A DNA stretch of 12,982 bases. It comes from Candidatus Fermentibacterales bacterium (GTDB lineage Bacteria; Fermentibacterota; Fermentibacteria; Fermentibacterales; JAFGKQ01). The notes beneath the pieces were generated by a model. The model ran no database searches and was not told the DNA's origin. It saw nothing but the letters and a program-made list of their open reading frames with translations. A program made the translations under genes and the position numbers. Position 1 is the stretch's first letter; each line of letters opens with the position of its first letter. This document shows, piece after piece, positions 7,284 through 12,982 of the stretch. The DNA lies in contig JAFGKQ010000136.1 in the NCBI GenBank assembly GCA_016928495.1, positions 1 to 12,982 on the forward strand. Direction: 5' to 3'.

Positions 7284-8260
7284 CCGGAACGGCCTCCAGT
7301 CGAAGGGCCTAGAACGCTGAACGGCGCGAGGACCTCACCGTCCTCCAGTGTCGAGTCATGGACTATGCAGCCGTCTCCGAGAACGCAACCGTCACCGATA
7401 ACGGAACGCCCCGAGAGCCTGACCAGGCGGCCCACGGTGACGTTCCGGCCTATCATCACGCCCTCCTCGACCCAGCAGCCGCCGGGATCGGCGAAGCAGA
7501 CCCCGCGCTCCATGTGCGCCCTGATCACCAGCTTCCTGAGGTGCTCGGTCGCCTCGGCAAGCTGCTCGAAATCATTCACTCCCATTACTTCTCTCCAGTC
7601 GGTCGCCGGTACGCCGGTGCAGCGCAGACCCGTGGACCTGGCTATCGATATGGTGTCGGTCAGGTAGAACTCGCCCTGCGAGTTGTCCTTGGCGACCTGC
7701 GCGAGCAGCCCCTCGAGAGGATCTCCATCGAAGCACATGAGCCCGGTGTTGATCTCTCCGATGCACCTCTCCCGCTCTCCGGCGTCCCTCTCCTCGACGA
7801 TGCGGACGATGTCACCGTTCTCGCTGACGATCCTCCCATAGCCGGAGGGGTCAGGGGGCACGGATGTCAGGACGGTCACTGCCGCATCGGCCGAGCGGCG
7901 CTCCTCGACGAGCTTCCGTATGATCCCCGCAGTCAGCAGCGGAACATCGCCAAGGAGAACCAGGACCTCGGAGTAGCTCCGGTCTTCGATGGCAACGCGA
8001 AGAGCGTCGGCGGTACCAAGCTGCCGCTCCTGTGTCACCCAGGGCACGCGAAGCGAGGCGAGCAGCGGCAGGAGGGCCTCCTTTCCGTGTCCGATGACGG
8101 CCAGGATATCCTGAAGACCTGCGCTCCTCGCGGACTCGACCACTCTGCCGATCATGGGCTTTCCGAGCACCTCGTGTGCCACCTTGGGAAGCGCGCTGTG
8201 CATCCTCTTGCCTTTGCCTGCGGCCAGGATGACGCAGAGCACAGGCGCTGCTTCGCTCAT
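7280..8260 (-). CDS. glmU: GlmU-like UDP-GlcNAc pyrophosphorylase lacking the acetyltransferase part
   Basis: The N-terminal domain should join UTP and GlcNAc-1-phosphate to make UDP-GlcNAc for the cell envelope. Hallmarks are LAAGKGKRMHSALPKV near 12-27, QLGTADALRVA near 80-90, VLLGDVPLL near 101-109 (metal Asp), GYGRIV near 140-145, GEINTGLM near 168-175, GEFYLTDTISIA near 196-207 and EVMGVND near 224-230. Each matches the E. coli GlmU uridyltransferase pattern. A short left-handed beta-helix follows (VMIGRNVTVGRLVRLSGR and similar hexapeptides, about 268-315). The 326-residue protein then stops before the region holding the acetyltransferase His/Tyr/Lys residues; full GlmU is about 450-460. 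The end overlaps the next gene by 4 nt (ATGA), so this looks like a natural end. The ATG start overlaps the panD stop by 4 nt. A role with another sugar-1-phosphate cannot be excluded. Confidence 0.87.
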   Translation of the reverse strand: MSEAAPVLCVILAAGKGKRMHSALPKVAHEVLGKPMIGRVVESARSAGLQDILAVIGHGKEALLPLLASLRVPWVTQERQLGTADALRVAIEDRSYSEVLVLLGDVPLLTAGIIRKLVEERRSADAAVTVLTSVPPDPSGYGRIVSENGDIVRIVEERDAGERERCIGEINTGLMCFDGDPLEGLLAQVAKDNSQGEFYLTDTISIARSTGLRCTGVPATDWREVMGVNDFEQLAEATEHLRKLVIRAHMERGVCFADPGGCWVEEGVMIGRNVTVGRLVRLSGRSVIGDGCVLGDGCIVHDSTLEDGEVLAPFSVLGPSTGGRSG

Positions 8261-8619
8261 GAGAGAAGCCTGGGATCGAGGTTGTCGACTTCGTTGGCCA
8301 CGACGACTCGTGGCCTGGGTATGGACTCCGCATCCGGGTCTGCCCAGAAGAACTGCATTACTATGATCCTGTCGCCGATCGAGACGAGGCGTGCGGCGGC
8401 TCCATTCACGCAGACCGTGCCCGAGCCTCTCTCCGCTTCTATGACGTAGGTCTCGAACCTGCAGCCGTTCCTGAGGTTGCCGACCAGCACCTTCTCCCAC
8501 GGCAGCATCCCGGCGAGATCCAGCAGATCCCGGTCCAGGGTAATGGACCCGGCGTAGTCCGGATCTGCCTCCGTCACGACCATGCGGTGGAGCTTCGAGC
8601 CGAGAAAGCAGCGCATCAT
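8257..8619 (-). CDS. panD: Aspartate 1-decarboxylase
   Basis: PanD makes beta-alanine for pantothenate and CoA. It is a self-cleaving pyruvoyl enzyme. The 120-residue protein has SKLHRMVVTEADPDYAGS near 8-25; the Gly24-Ser25 bond is the processing site, and Ser25 becomes the pyruvoyl group. RFETY near 54-58 provides Arg54 and Tyr58, and NGAAARLVSIGDRIIVM follows near 73-89. Residue numbers agree with E. coli PanD, supporting the start at the first of two adjacent ATGs (8617-8619). GGAGG (8630-8634) lies 10 nt upstream. It follows panC by 17 nt, so the two genes for the final pantothenate steps are together; panB and panE are not in the window. Confidence 0.96.
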   Translation of the reverse strand: MMRCFLGSKLHRMVVTEADPDYAGSITLDRDLLDLAGMLPWEKVLVGNLRNGCRFETYVIEAERGSGTVCVNGAAARLVSIGDRIIVMQFFWADPDAESIPRPRVVVANEVDNLDPRLLS

Positions 8620-8636
8620 GCTGTGGTGTCCTCCGG

Positions 8637-9503
8637 TTACCGTGGTGCGGGAGTCAGAAGCGCGTTGTCTATCAGGCGCGTGGGTCCGACGTGGGCCGCA
8701 ACGGCAAGCAGGCCTTCCCGATCCAGCTCCCGCATCGTTTCCATCGTCATGGGGTCCACGAGCTCGAGGTACTGAAGCCTGATAAGGTCTCCACCGGCCT
8801 CGATGACGCTCCTGGCCCCCTCAAGCAAAACCCGCGACCTGGTCTCGCCACCGGCCGCGAGTTCACCTGCGCGCGCGAGGCCCCTGTAGATAGCCGGCGC
8901 CTGTCTGCGCTCTTCCGCGGAAAGATACCGGTTCCTCGAGCTCATGGCCAGACCGTCGGTCTCCCGGACGATCGGCCCGGCAACAACTTCGACCCCCAGC
9001 CTGAGGTCCTTCGCTATCCGGCGGACCAGGGCAAGCTGCTGGGCGTCCTTCTGTCCGAAGACGGCGATATCCGGCCTGAACATCATGAACAGCACGGTGC
9101 AGACGGTTGCCACACCCTCGAAGTGCCCGGGGCGGAACCTGCCACAGAGCCTGTCCTCGACCAGGCTGCGGCATGCCACGCTCGTGCAGAACCCCTCGTG
9201 ATACAACTCCGCGTCGGACTCCGGCGCGAACACGATCCCGACGCCTTCATCCGAGAGCAGATCGAGGTCGGACTCGATGTCCCGCGGGTACTTGGCGAAG
9301 TCCTCCCCGGGCCCGAACTGCATCGGGTTCACGAATATCGAGACGGCGACCAGGTCCGACCTTCCGAGGGCTATCCGGACGAGGCTCAGATGTCCCTCGT
9401 GGAGAGCTCCCATGGTGGGCACCAGGGCGAGGCTGGGACCGCCCTCGACCCGGACCCTCTCCAGGTGCCCCCTCAATCCGGACTCGGTCGTGAGTCTGAT
9501 CAG
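8637..9503 (-). CDS. panC: Pantothenate synthetase, probable CTG start
   Basis: PanC condenses pantoate and beta-alanine with ATP to pantothenate. VPTMGALHEGHLSL holds the HxGH motif (residues about 28-41), followed by SIFVNPMQFGPGEDFAKYPR, RPGHFEGVATVC, FGQKDAQQLALVR, and ETDGLAMSSRNRYLS near the KMSKS-like loop. The first conventional start is TTG at 9474-9476, but it would cut off the first beta strand. Reading nine codons further to CTG at 9501-9503 gives an N-terminus (IRLTTESGLRGHLERVRVEG) that matches E. coli PanC to within one residue before PTMG. The reading frame has a stop (the TGA of the upstream kinase gene) only one codon before this CTG, so no ATG, GTG or TTG is available further up. 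Length from CTG is 288 residues. A sequencing error is the main alternative. Confidence 0.93.
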   Translation of the reverse strand: MIRLTTESGLRGHLERVRVEGGPSLALVPTMGALHEGHLSLVRIALGRSDLVAVSIFVNPMQFGPGEDFAKYPRDIESDLDLLSDEGVGIVFAPESDAELYHEGFCTSVACRSLVEDRLCGRFRPGHFEGVATVCTVLFMMFRPDIAVFGQKDAQQLALVRRIAKDLRLGVEVVAGPIVRETDGLAMSSRNRYLSAEERRQAPAIYRGLARAGELAAGGETRSRVLLEGARSVIEAGGDLIRLQYLELVDPMTMETMRELDREGLLAVAAHVGPTRLIDNALLTPAPR

Positions 9504-9506
9504 TCC

Positions 9507-10166
9507 TCACACCCCCGTCATGTCGGAGACGTAGGTCACGATCCCGCCAGAGTGCCTCTCGATCGCGTCGATCAGCCTGTCGAGAGCCTCCCCTTCCTTC
9601 GAGAGGTCCGAGTAGCTGGCGTTCACTATCAGGGCAGCCTGCTCTCTCAGTCTGAAGAAGTACTCATTGTAGGCCTCGATGAGCTGAGCCAGGTAACTTC
9701 GGGATATGTCTCTCTCGTAGTACCTGCCCCGCTTCGATATGCGGGCGAGGAGCACGTCTACCGAGGCCTGGAGGTATACGACGAGATCCGGTCTGGCAAG
9801 CCTCGGCTCGAGCAGATCGGCCAGCTTCTGGTAGAGAGCAAGCTCGGATTCCTCGAGGGTGATGGACGCGAATATCCTGTCCTTGGCGAACATGTAGTCG
9901 GAGACGATCCTGTCCGAGAACAGGTCCAGTTGAGCTATCTTCTGCTGTTGCCTGAACCTGCTCAGGAGGAAGAACACCTGGGTCTGGAAGGCGAAGGTCT
10001 TGCGGTTCCTGTAGAAGAGCGGGAGGAAAGGGTTCTCCTCCACCTCCTCGAGAAGAAGCCTGGCTCCCCATCGTCGACCGAGCAGCCTGCAGAGCGTCGT
10101 CTTGCCCACTCCGATGGGCCCCTCTACAACAACGTAGCGTCCAGTGCGGTCACTCAGAGAAGGCAT
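9507..10166 (-). CDS. Deoxynucleoside kinase (dAK/dGK family)
   Basis: This 219-residue kinase should phosphorylate deoxyadenosine/deoxyguanosine or related nucleosides for dNTP salvage. It has the P-loop GPIGVGKTT (16-24), EEVEENPFLPLFY near 40-52 (substrate-binding Glu and NP motif), FLLSRFRQQQKI near 66-77, the DRIVSDYMFAKDR segment near 85-97 (equivalent of the DRS motif), and the arginine-rich lid KRGRYYERDI near 145-154. The substrate cannot be fixed from these motifs. I chose ATG 10164-10166 because it puts the P-loop at residue 16 as in the family. It overlaps the folK stop by 13 nt. A longer reading from further upstream has low-complexity Arg/Gly sequence and is the folK gene out of frame. 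Folate-kinase and deoxynucleoside-kinase neighbours are, as I recall, also seen in Bacteroidetes-type genomes. Confidence 0.92.
   Translation of the reverse strand: MPSLSDRTGRYVVVEGPIGVGKTTLCRLLGRRWGARLLLEEVEENPFLPLFYRNRKTFAFQTQVFFLLSRFRQQQKIAQLDLFSDRIVSDYMFAKDRIFASITLEESELALYQKLADLLEPRLARPDLVVYLQASVDVLLARISKRGRYYERDISRSYLAQLIEAYNEYFFRLREQAALIVNASYSDLSKEGEALDRLIDAIERHSGGIVTYVSDMTGV
9510..9516 (-). promoter_or_regulatory. Ribosome binding site deciding the CTG start of panC
   Basis: GGGGGTG, which pairs with the 16S tail allowing one G-U pair, ends 6 nt before the CTG at 9501-9503. It sits inside the last codons of the deoxynucleoside kinase gene. The later TTG at 9474-9476 lacks a comparable match, supporting initiation at CTG. 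Confidence 0.45.
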
Positions 10167-10669
10167 GCCACATCCTCCGCGGCGAGCAGGAGCTCGACCC
10201 TGCCGCCCTCGGGGCAGCGAGCAAGAAGGCCCGCGATGCTCTGATCCAGTCCGGTTGGCACGACCTCGGGAGCGATGTCGGATAGCGGCTCCAGCACGAA
10301 GCGCCTGCCGGACATGGCGGGATGAGGCAGTGTGAGCCCCTCCGTCCGCACGCTCTCGCCCTGGAAGAAGAGGAGATCGGCGTCCAGCGTCCTGGCCCGA
10401 TGGTGCTTCTCGAGCGCGGAGCCCGCCTGCCTCTCGCACTCCCTGCAAAGCTCGAGCAGGTCCGCTGAGCTCCCCAGCCAGTCTATGAGCACGGCGCAGT
10501 TCACGAAGCAGTCTCCCTCGACGCCTTCCACCGGCTCAGTGAGGTAGAGACCCGAAACCTCGAAGCAGGCGGTCCTCGAGTCCTCTCTGATAGTCCTGCA
10601 GGCCTGCAGCAGGGACTCCACCCGATTGCCCAGGTTGCTTCCGAGGCCTATGGCGGACAGCGCTGCCAG
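10154..10669 (-). CDS. folK: HPPK (6-hydroxymethyldihydropterin diphosphokinase), probable CTG start
   Basis: FolK transfers pyrophosphate from ATP to 6-hydroxymethyl-7,8-dihydropterin in folate synthesis. From CTG 10667-10669 the protein is 171 residues. The first strand and signature SAIGLGSNLGNR lie at about 5-16, LYLTEPVEGVEGDCFVN corresponds to the region before the substrate loop, RARTLDADLLFF carries the Mg-binding DxD motif, and LTLPHPAMSGRRFVLEPL is the conserved C-terminal block. The first conventional start in this frame, GTG at 10619-10621, would delete the GLGSNLG signature. No ATG, GTG or TTG occurs between it and the in-frame TGA about 120 nt upstream. CTG 10667-10669 lies 1 nt after the folB stop and has GGAG 7 nt upstream. 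A second CTG at 10658-10660 is possible, as is a base-call error hiding an ATG at the ATGA overlap. Confidence 0.92.
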   Translation of the reverse strand: MAALSAIGLGSNLGNRVESLLQACRTIREDSRTACFEVSGLYLTEPVEGVEGDCFVNCAVLIDWLGSSADLLELCRECERQAGSALEKHHRARTLDADLLFFQGESVRTEGLTLPHPAMSGRRFVLEPLSDIAPEVVPTGLDQSIAGLLARCPEGGRVELLLAAEDVACLL

Positions 10670-10670
10670 A

Positions 10671-11033
10671 TCATCGCTCCATCTCGAAGCTTGCGCGCTG
10701 GATGCCCGGCTTGGTCGGAGGGGACTCCTTGCGGACGGTCACGCGCCAGCGCCCCTGAGCGGCAAGCCTCTCGAGAAGGTGCATTATGTCAGCGCACAAC
10801 TGCTCCACGTAATCATAACCAGAGCCGCTCAGCCCATCGAGTGCGGAGCAGATCAGGTCATAGTCGAGAGGGGTCGCCGGAACATCCTGCCCGGACTCGA
10901 GCAGGTAGCTGACATCGACGTCCACGGTGCGGGGGAAGAGCCTTTCGCGAGGGGAGGAGCCCAGGAAGACTCTGAGCGGGATACCCTCGAGCCTGAGCAC
11001 GCAGATGGCCCCGGGCACACTGCCGGTCTTCAC
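10671..11033 (-). CDS. folB: Dihydroneopterin aldolase
   Basis: FolB converts dihydroneopterin to 6-hydroxymethyldihydropterin and glycolaldehyde, feeding FolK immediately downstream. From the GTG at 11031-11033 it is 120 residues, the usual size. Catalytic residues align with the S. aureus enzyme: Glu30 in SSPRERL, Tyr58 in PLDYD, Glu77 in DYVEQL, and Lys102 in RKESPP. The usual YHG turn is replaced by FLG. GGGGAG lies 7 nt upstream of this GTG. A longer frame from GTG 11109-11111 adds 26 residues of unrelated Gly/Pro/Arg-rich sequence, runs through an inverted repeat and lacks a clear ribosome site, so I reject it. The stop lies 1 nt before the folK CTG. FolP and FolE are absent from the window. 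Confidence 0.9.
   Translation of the reverse strand: MKTGSVPGAICVLRLEGIPLRVFLGSSPRERLFPRTVDVDVSYLLESGQDVPATPLDYDLICSALDGLSGSGYDYVEQLCADIMHLLERLAAQGRWRVTVRKESPPTKPGIQRASFEMER
10677..10680 (-). promoter_or_regulatory. Ribosome binding site deciding the CTG start of folK
   Basis: GGAG lies 7 nt upstream of the CTG at 10667-10669, inside the last codons of folB. It is the reason this CTG is preferred over the one at 10658-10660, which would be 16 nt away. Confidence 0.5.
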
Positions 11034-11040
11034 CCGCCCA

Positions 11041-11046
11041 CTCCCC
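11041..11046 (-). promoter_or_regulatory. Ribosome binding site deciding the GTG start of folB
   Basis: GGGGAG ends 7 nt before the GTG at 11031-11033. It supports the shorter, family-sized FolB over a 146-residue version. Confidence 0.55.
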
Positions 11047-11093
11047 GCTCGGTCGGTATGCCCCGCACCAGGCCAGGGCAGCGAGCGCTCCGG

Positions 11094-11129
11094 CATGCCG
11101 CCGTCCCACACCCCGGTTCAGGCGGCATG
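11094..11129 (-). repeat. Perfect inverted repeat in the dapL-folB gap
   Basis: CATGCCGCC (11094-11102) and GGCGGCATG (11121-11129) are a perfect 9-nt inverted repeat with an 18-nt loop, lying 7 nt after the dapL stop. The left arm overlaps a 10-nt palindrome, CGGCATGCCG (11091-11100). The hairpin is GC-rich and would be stable in the transcript, but no U-tract follows it. It occupies the widest intergenic gap of the window (103 nt if folB starts at 11033). A role in mRNA processing, partial attenuation or protein binding is possible; none is shown. Confidence 0.5.
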
Positions 11130-11136
11130 TCCAGCC

Positions 11137-12366
11137 TCACCGCCCTCGGTCCTTCCTGACCTTCCGCCCCATTCTCCTGCCGGGCATCGAGAGCAGCTCG
11201 AGCCTTCCGATGGCCTCGGAGATGCGCGCCGCCGGCACCGTGAGGGCGAAGCGCACGTAGCCCTCGCCGAAGCTCCCGAAGCCGCTACCGGGCGTCACGA
11301 CTATCCCGGCGCTCGTGATGAGCTTTCTCGTGAAGCCCATGGAATCGTACCCGACAGGGACCTTCATCCACAGGTAGAAGGTGCCTTCGCTCTCACAGAG
11401 GTGCCAACCCTGCTTGCGGAGCCCCCCGGCCAGCAGGGCCCGCCGTTCGGAGTAGGTGGCCAGCAGGCTGTCGATCCACTCCCGACCGGAGCCCAGCGCA
11501 GCCTCCGCAGCCTTCTGCACGGCGGTGAAGACCCCGGAGTCCATGTTCTCCTTGGCGTTCATGAAGGTCTCGACCAGATGTGTGCCGCCGACCACGAAGC
11601 CGACCCTCCAGCCGGTCATGTTGAAGGTCTTCGAGAGTGAGTGGAACTCCAGGCAGACCTCGTCCGCGCCTTCTATCTGAAGGAAGGAGAGCGGAGGATT
11701 GCCGTCGAACCTCACATGGCTGTAGGAGTTGTCGGAGATGAGCAGGATGTCCTCCCTGCGCGCGAAGTCCACGAGCGCGTGCATCTGCTCGAAGCTTATG
11801 ACTGCCCCCGTCGGGTTGTTCGGGTAGTTCAGGTACATCGCTCTTGCCCGCCTGACCATTCCCCTGTCCAGCTTCTCCACGTCAGGGAGGAAACCGTTGG
11901 CCTCCAGCAGCGGGACGTCGAACGGATCGGCGCAGGCCAGGATGGCTGCAGAGCGGTACACGGGATAGCCCGGGTTCGGGACGAGGACTATGTCCCCCGG
12001 GTTGCAGAAGACCGAGGGCACGTGCGAGAGCCCCTCTTTCGAGCCTATCAGCGCACCGCAGGCGATGTCCCTGCCCAGGCGCACTCCGAACTCCCTTTCC
12101 ATCCAGCCGCCGACAGCTTCGATGAAGAACCCGCTCCCCCTGCCGACCGGGTACCTGTGGAAGGATGGCTCGGCAACCGCGGCGGCGGCTTCCCTTACCA
12201 CATGGGGAGGAGTCGGCTGATCGGGATCACCGATGCCGAAGTCGATCAGGTCGAGTCCTCTGGAGGCCGCCAGCTTCTTCTGCCTGTCTATCTCGGCGAA
12301 CAGGTAGGCAGGGAGCTGCGAGACCCTCCCGGATGCCGAGATCACGACCCTTCTCTTCTTCTCCAA
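11137..12366 (-). CDS. dapL: LL-diaminopimelate aminotransferase (DapL)
   Basis: DapL converts tetrahydrodipicolinate directly to LL-diaminopimelate using glutamate, bypassing the acyl-blocked steps of lysine and peptidoglycan precursor synthesis. This fold-type I PLP enzyme reads 409 residues. It has LPAYLFAEIDRQKK near 18-31, FGIGDPDQPTP near 43-53, LIGSKEGLSHVP near 107-118, the substrate segment NPGYPVYRSA near 131-140, YPNNPTGAV near 181-189, SDNSYSHVRF near 211-220, and HSLSKTFNMTGWRVGF near 242-257 with the PLP Lys246. The TTG at 12364-12366 has GGGGAG 8 nt upstream. An in-frame GTG at 12343-12345 gives an N-terminus closer to family length and is a serious alternative. Other DapL-like aminotransferases act on different amino acids, but the YLFAEID and GSKEG pattern favours DapL. 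Confidence 0.9.
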   Translation of the reverse strand: MEKKRRVVISASGRVSQLPAYLFAEIDRQKKLAASRGLDLIDFGIGDPDQPTPPHVVREAAAAVAEPSFHRYPVGRGSGFFIEAVGGWMEREFGVRLGRDIACGALIGSKEGLSHVPSVFCNPGDIVLVPNPGYPVYRSAAILACADPFDVPLLEANGFLPDVEKLDRGMVRRARAMYLNYPNNPTGAVISFEQMHALVDFARREDILLISDNSYSHVRFDGNPPLSFLQIEGADEVCLEFHSLSKTFNMTGWRVGFVVGGTHLVETFMNAKENMDSGVFTAVQKAAEAALGSGREWIDSLLATYSERRALLAGGLRKQGWHLCESEGTFYLWMKVPVGYDSMGFTRKLITSAGIVVTPGSGFGSFGEGYVRFALTVPAARISEAIGRLELLSMPGRRMGRKVRKDRGR

Positions 12367-12368
12367 GC

Positions 12369-12982
12369 TCAGCGCTCCCCGGACCGGGCGTCGCTCTCGA
12401 TCGGCATGAAGCTCAGCCTGAGCGTGTACTGGTCCGCGACGTATGTGCCGTAGCCCTGCACCTGGATGAGTATCGGGTGTCCGGGCTCGCAGTCCACGAC
12501 CACTCTCTCGTTGCCGTAGTTGCCGTCGTAGTCGCTATCCGACCTGGCGAGCTCGCTCTCGAGCGGGTCGTCGGAGCCGTGAGCCGACAGTATGAGGTCC
12601 CCCCCGGTGTCGGCAATGACGCTCACCAGCAGGAGCCCGGACTCCTCGGGCTGGAAGCGGAACCAGTCCCTGTAGTCGCCGGCTGCCCCGTCGAGCATGT
12701 CCCTGAAGCCGCCGGGGGCGCGGCAGTCGCCGAGACTGACAGGCCTGGCCGAGGCGCTCACTCCGTCAGGATCTCCCGGCAGGTCCTGGCCGTAGAGGGC
12801 GAACGACGTCACAAGGTCGAAGGGAGTAGTCGAACCGCTGTAGGCCCCGACCTTCACGTAGTACCTGCCGCTCCTGGGGATCTGGACCGTTATCGATTCC
12901 CTCGCGTAGTCACCGTCCATATCCATGTCCGAGTACTCCAGGAGGGGCTCCCGGTAGTCGGGGCCATAGACGGCGAGCGTGA
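12369..12982 (-). CDS. Secreted-type protein with pre-peptidase C-terminal-like repeats (N-terminus off window)
   Basis: The frame is open to the right edge, so the first ATG in it (12924-12926) is not the start. About 203 residues are visible. Two similar beta-rich units occur. The first ends in RSGRYYVKVGAYSGSTTPFD after an acidic SDMDMDGDY stretch. The second has LARSDSDYDGNYGNERVVV followed by ILIQVQGYGTYVADQYTLRL. This pattern, with G-x-Y-x-V-x-V and a closing Y-x-L-x-L strand, is that of bacterial pre-peptidase C-terminal (PPC) domains, usually on exported enzymes. The Asp-rich turns could bind calcium. No signal peptide, catalytic domain or sorting tail is visible here. It stops 2 nt before the dapL TTG. 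Its function cannot be stated; export is inferred from the domain type. Confidence 0.75.
   Translation of the reverse strand, partial: TLAVYGPDYREPLLEYSDMDMDGDYARESITVQIPRSGRYYVKVGAYSGSTTPFDLVTSFALYGQDLPGDPDGVSASARPVSLGDCRAPGGFRDMLDGAAGDYRDWFRFQPEESGLLLVSVIADTGGDLILSAHGSDDPLESELARSDSDYDGNYGNERVVVDCEPGHPILIQVQGYGTYVADQYTLRLSFMPIESDARSGER
12375..12380 (-). promoter_or_regulatory. Ribosome binding site for the TTG start of dapL
   Basis: GGGGAG lies 8 nt before the TTG at 12364-12366, inside the end of the preceding gene. The alternative GTG at 12343-12345 has only AAGGG very close upstream. Confidence 0.45.

Noticed and set aside
7280-7330. A frameshift truncating the GlmU-like gene
   Set aside because: The HIT gene begins at the stop codon itself with a 4-nt overlap and occupies the following sequence, so no leftover acetyltransferase-coding region is present downstream.
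8691-10244. A 517-codon plus-strand open frame antisense to panC and the deoxynucleoside kinase
   Set aside because: Same reasoning: it is the complement of two well-conserved genes and shows no family motif of its own.
10167-10448. An N-terminal extension of the deoxynucleoside kinase reaching back over folK
   Set aside because: The added 94 residues are Arg/Gly/Ala-rich noise produced by reading folK out of frame, and the ATG at 10164-10166 gives a normal kinase N-terminus.
11034-11111. A longer FolB starting at GTG 11109-11111
   Set aside because: The extra residues match nothing in FolB, include the hairpin arm, and lack a ribosome site; the GTG at 11031-11033 has a good one and gives the family length.

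Overview
The window is one uninterrupted minus-strand block of sixteen bacterial genes, incomplete at both ends. It reads from a secreted-type protein at the right edge to a tRNA-modification enzyme at the left edge. Adjacent genes overlap by 4-13 nt or are separated by a few to about 60 nt. The exception is a gap of about 100 nt upstream of folB. There is no gene-free stretch over 300 bases. I found no tRNA, rRNA, CRISPR array, insertion sequence or convincing intrinsic terminator.

The organism is a GC-rich bacterium (roughly 60-65% G+C by eye). It makes lysine/peptidoglycan precursors by the DapL aminotransferase route and uses an archaeal-type cofactor-independent phosphoglycerate mutase. 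It starts many genes with GTG, TTG and apparently CTG. A pre-peptidase-C-like repeat protein plus the gene mix suggests an uncultured FCB-type or related candidate phylum, but this is inference and no marker here fixes the taxonomy.

Layout in transcription order (right to left): the C-terminal part of a secreted PPC-repeat protein; dapL (diaminopimelate); folB and folK (folate); a deoxynucleoside kinase; panC and panD (pantothenate/CoA); a GlmU-like nucleotidyltransferase that lacks the acetyltransferase part; a HIT-family nucleotide hydrolase/phosphorylase; a membrane-anchored LytR_C protein; rsfS (ribosome silencing); argS; a PfkB-family kinase; purM (purines); apgM (glycolysis); and mnmA (tRNA 2-thiolation). 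Together this is a growth-linked cluster combining cofactor synthesis, nucleotide metabolism, cell-wall precursors and translation. The promoter is presumably off the right end.

I see no defence, mobile or clearly new multi-gene system. The points worth a second look are: two genes (folK and panC) whose conserved N-termini are reachable only from a CTG codon just after the preceding stop; a GlmU that stops before its acetyltransferase active site; a compact MnmA-like protein; a free-standing LytR_C protein; a PfkB kinase of unknown substrate coupled to purM; and two perfect inverted repeats in gaps between genes that lack the U-tract of a terminator.
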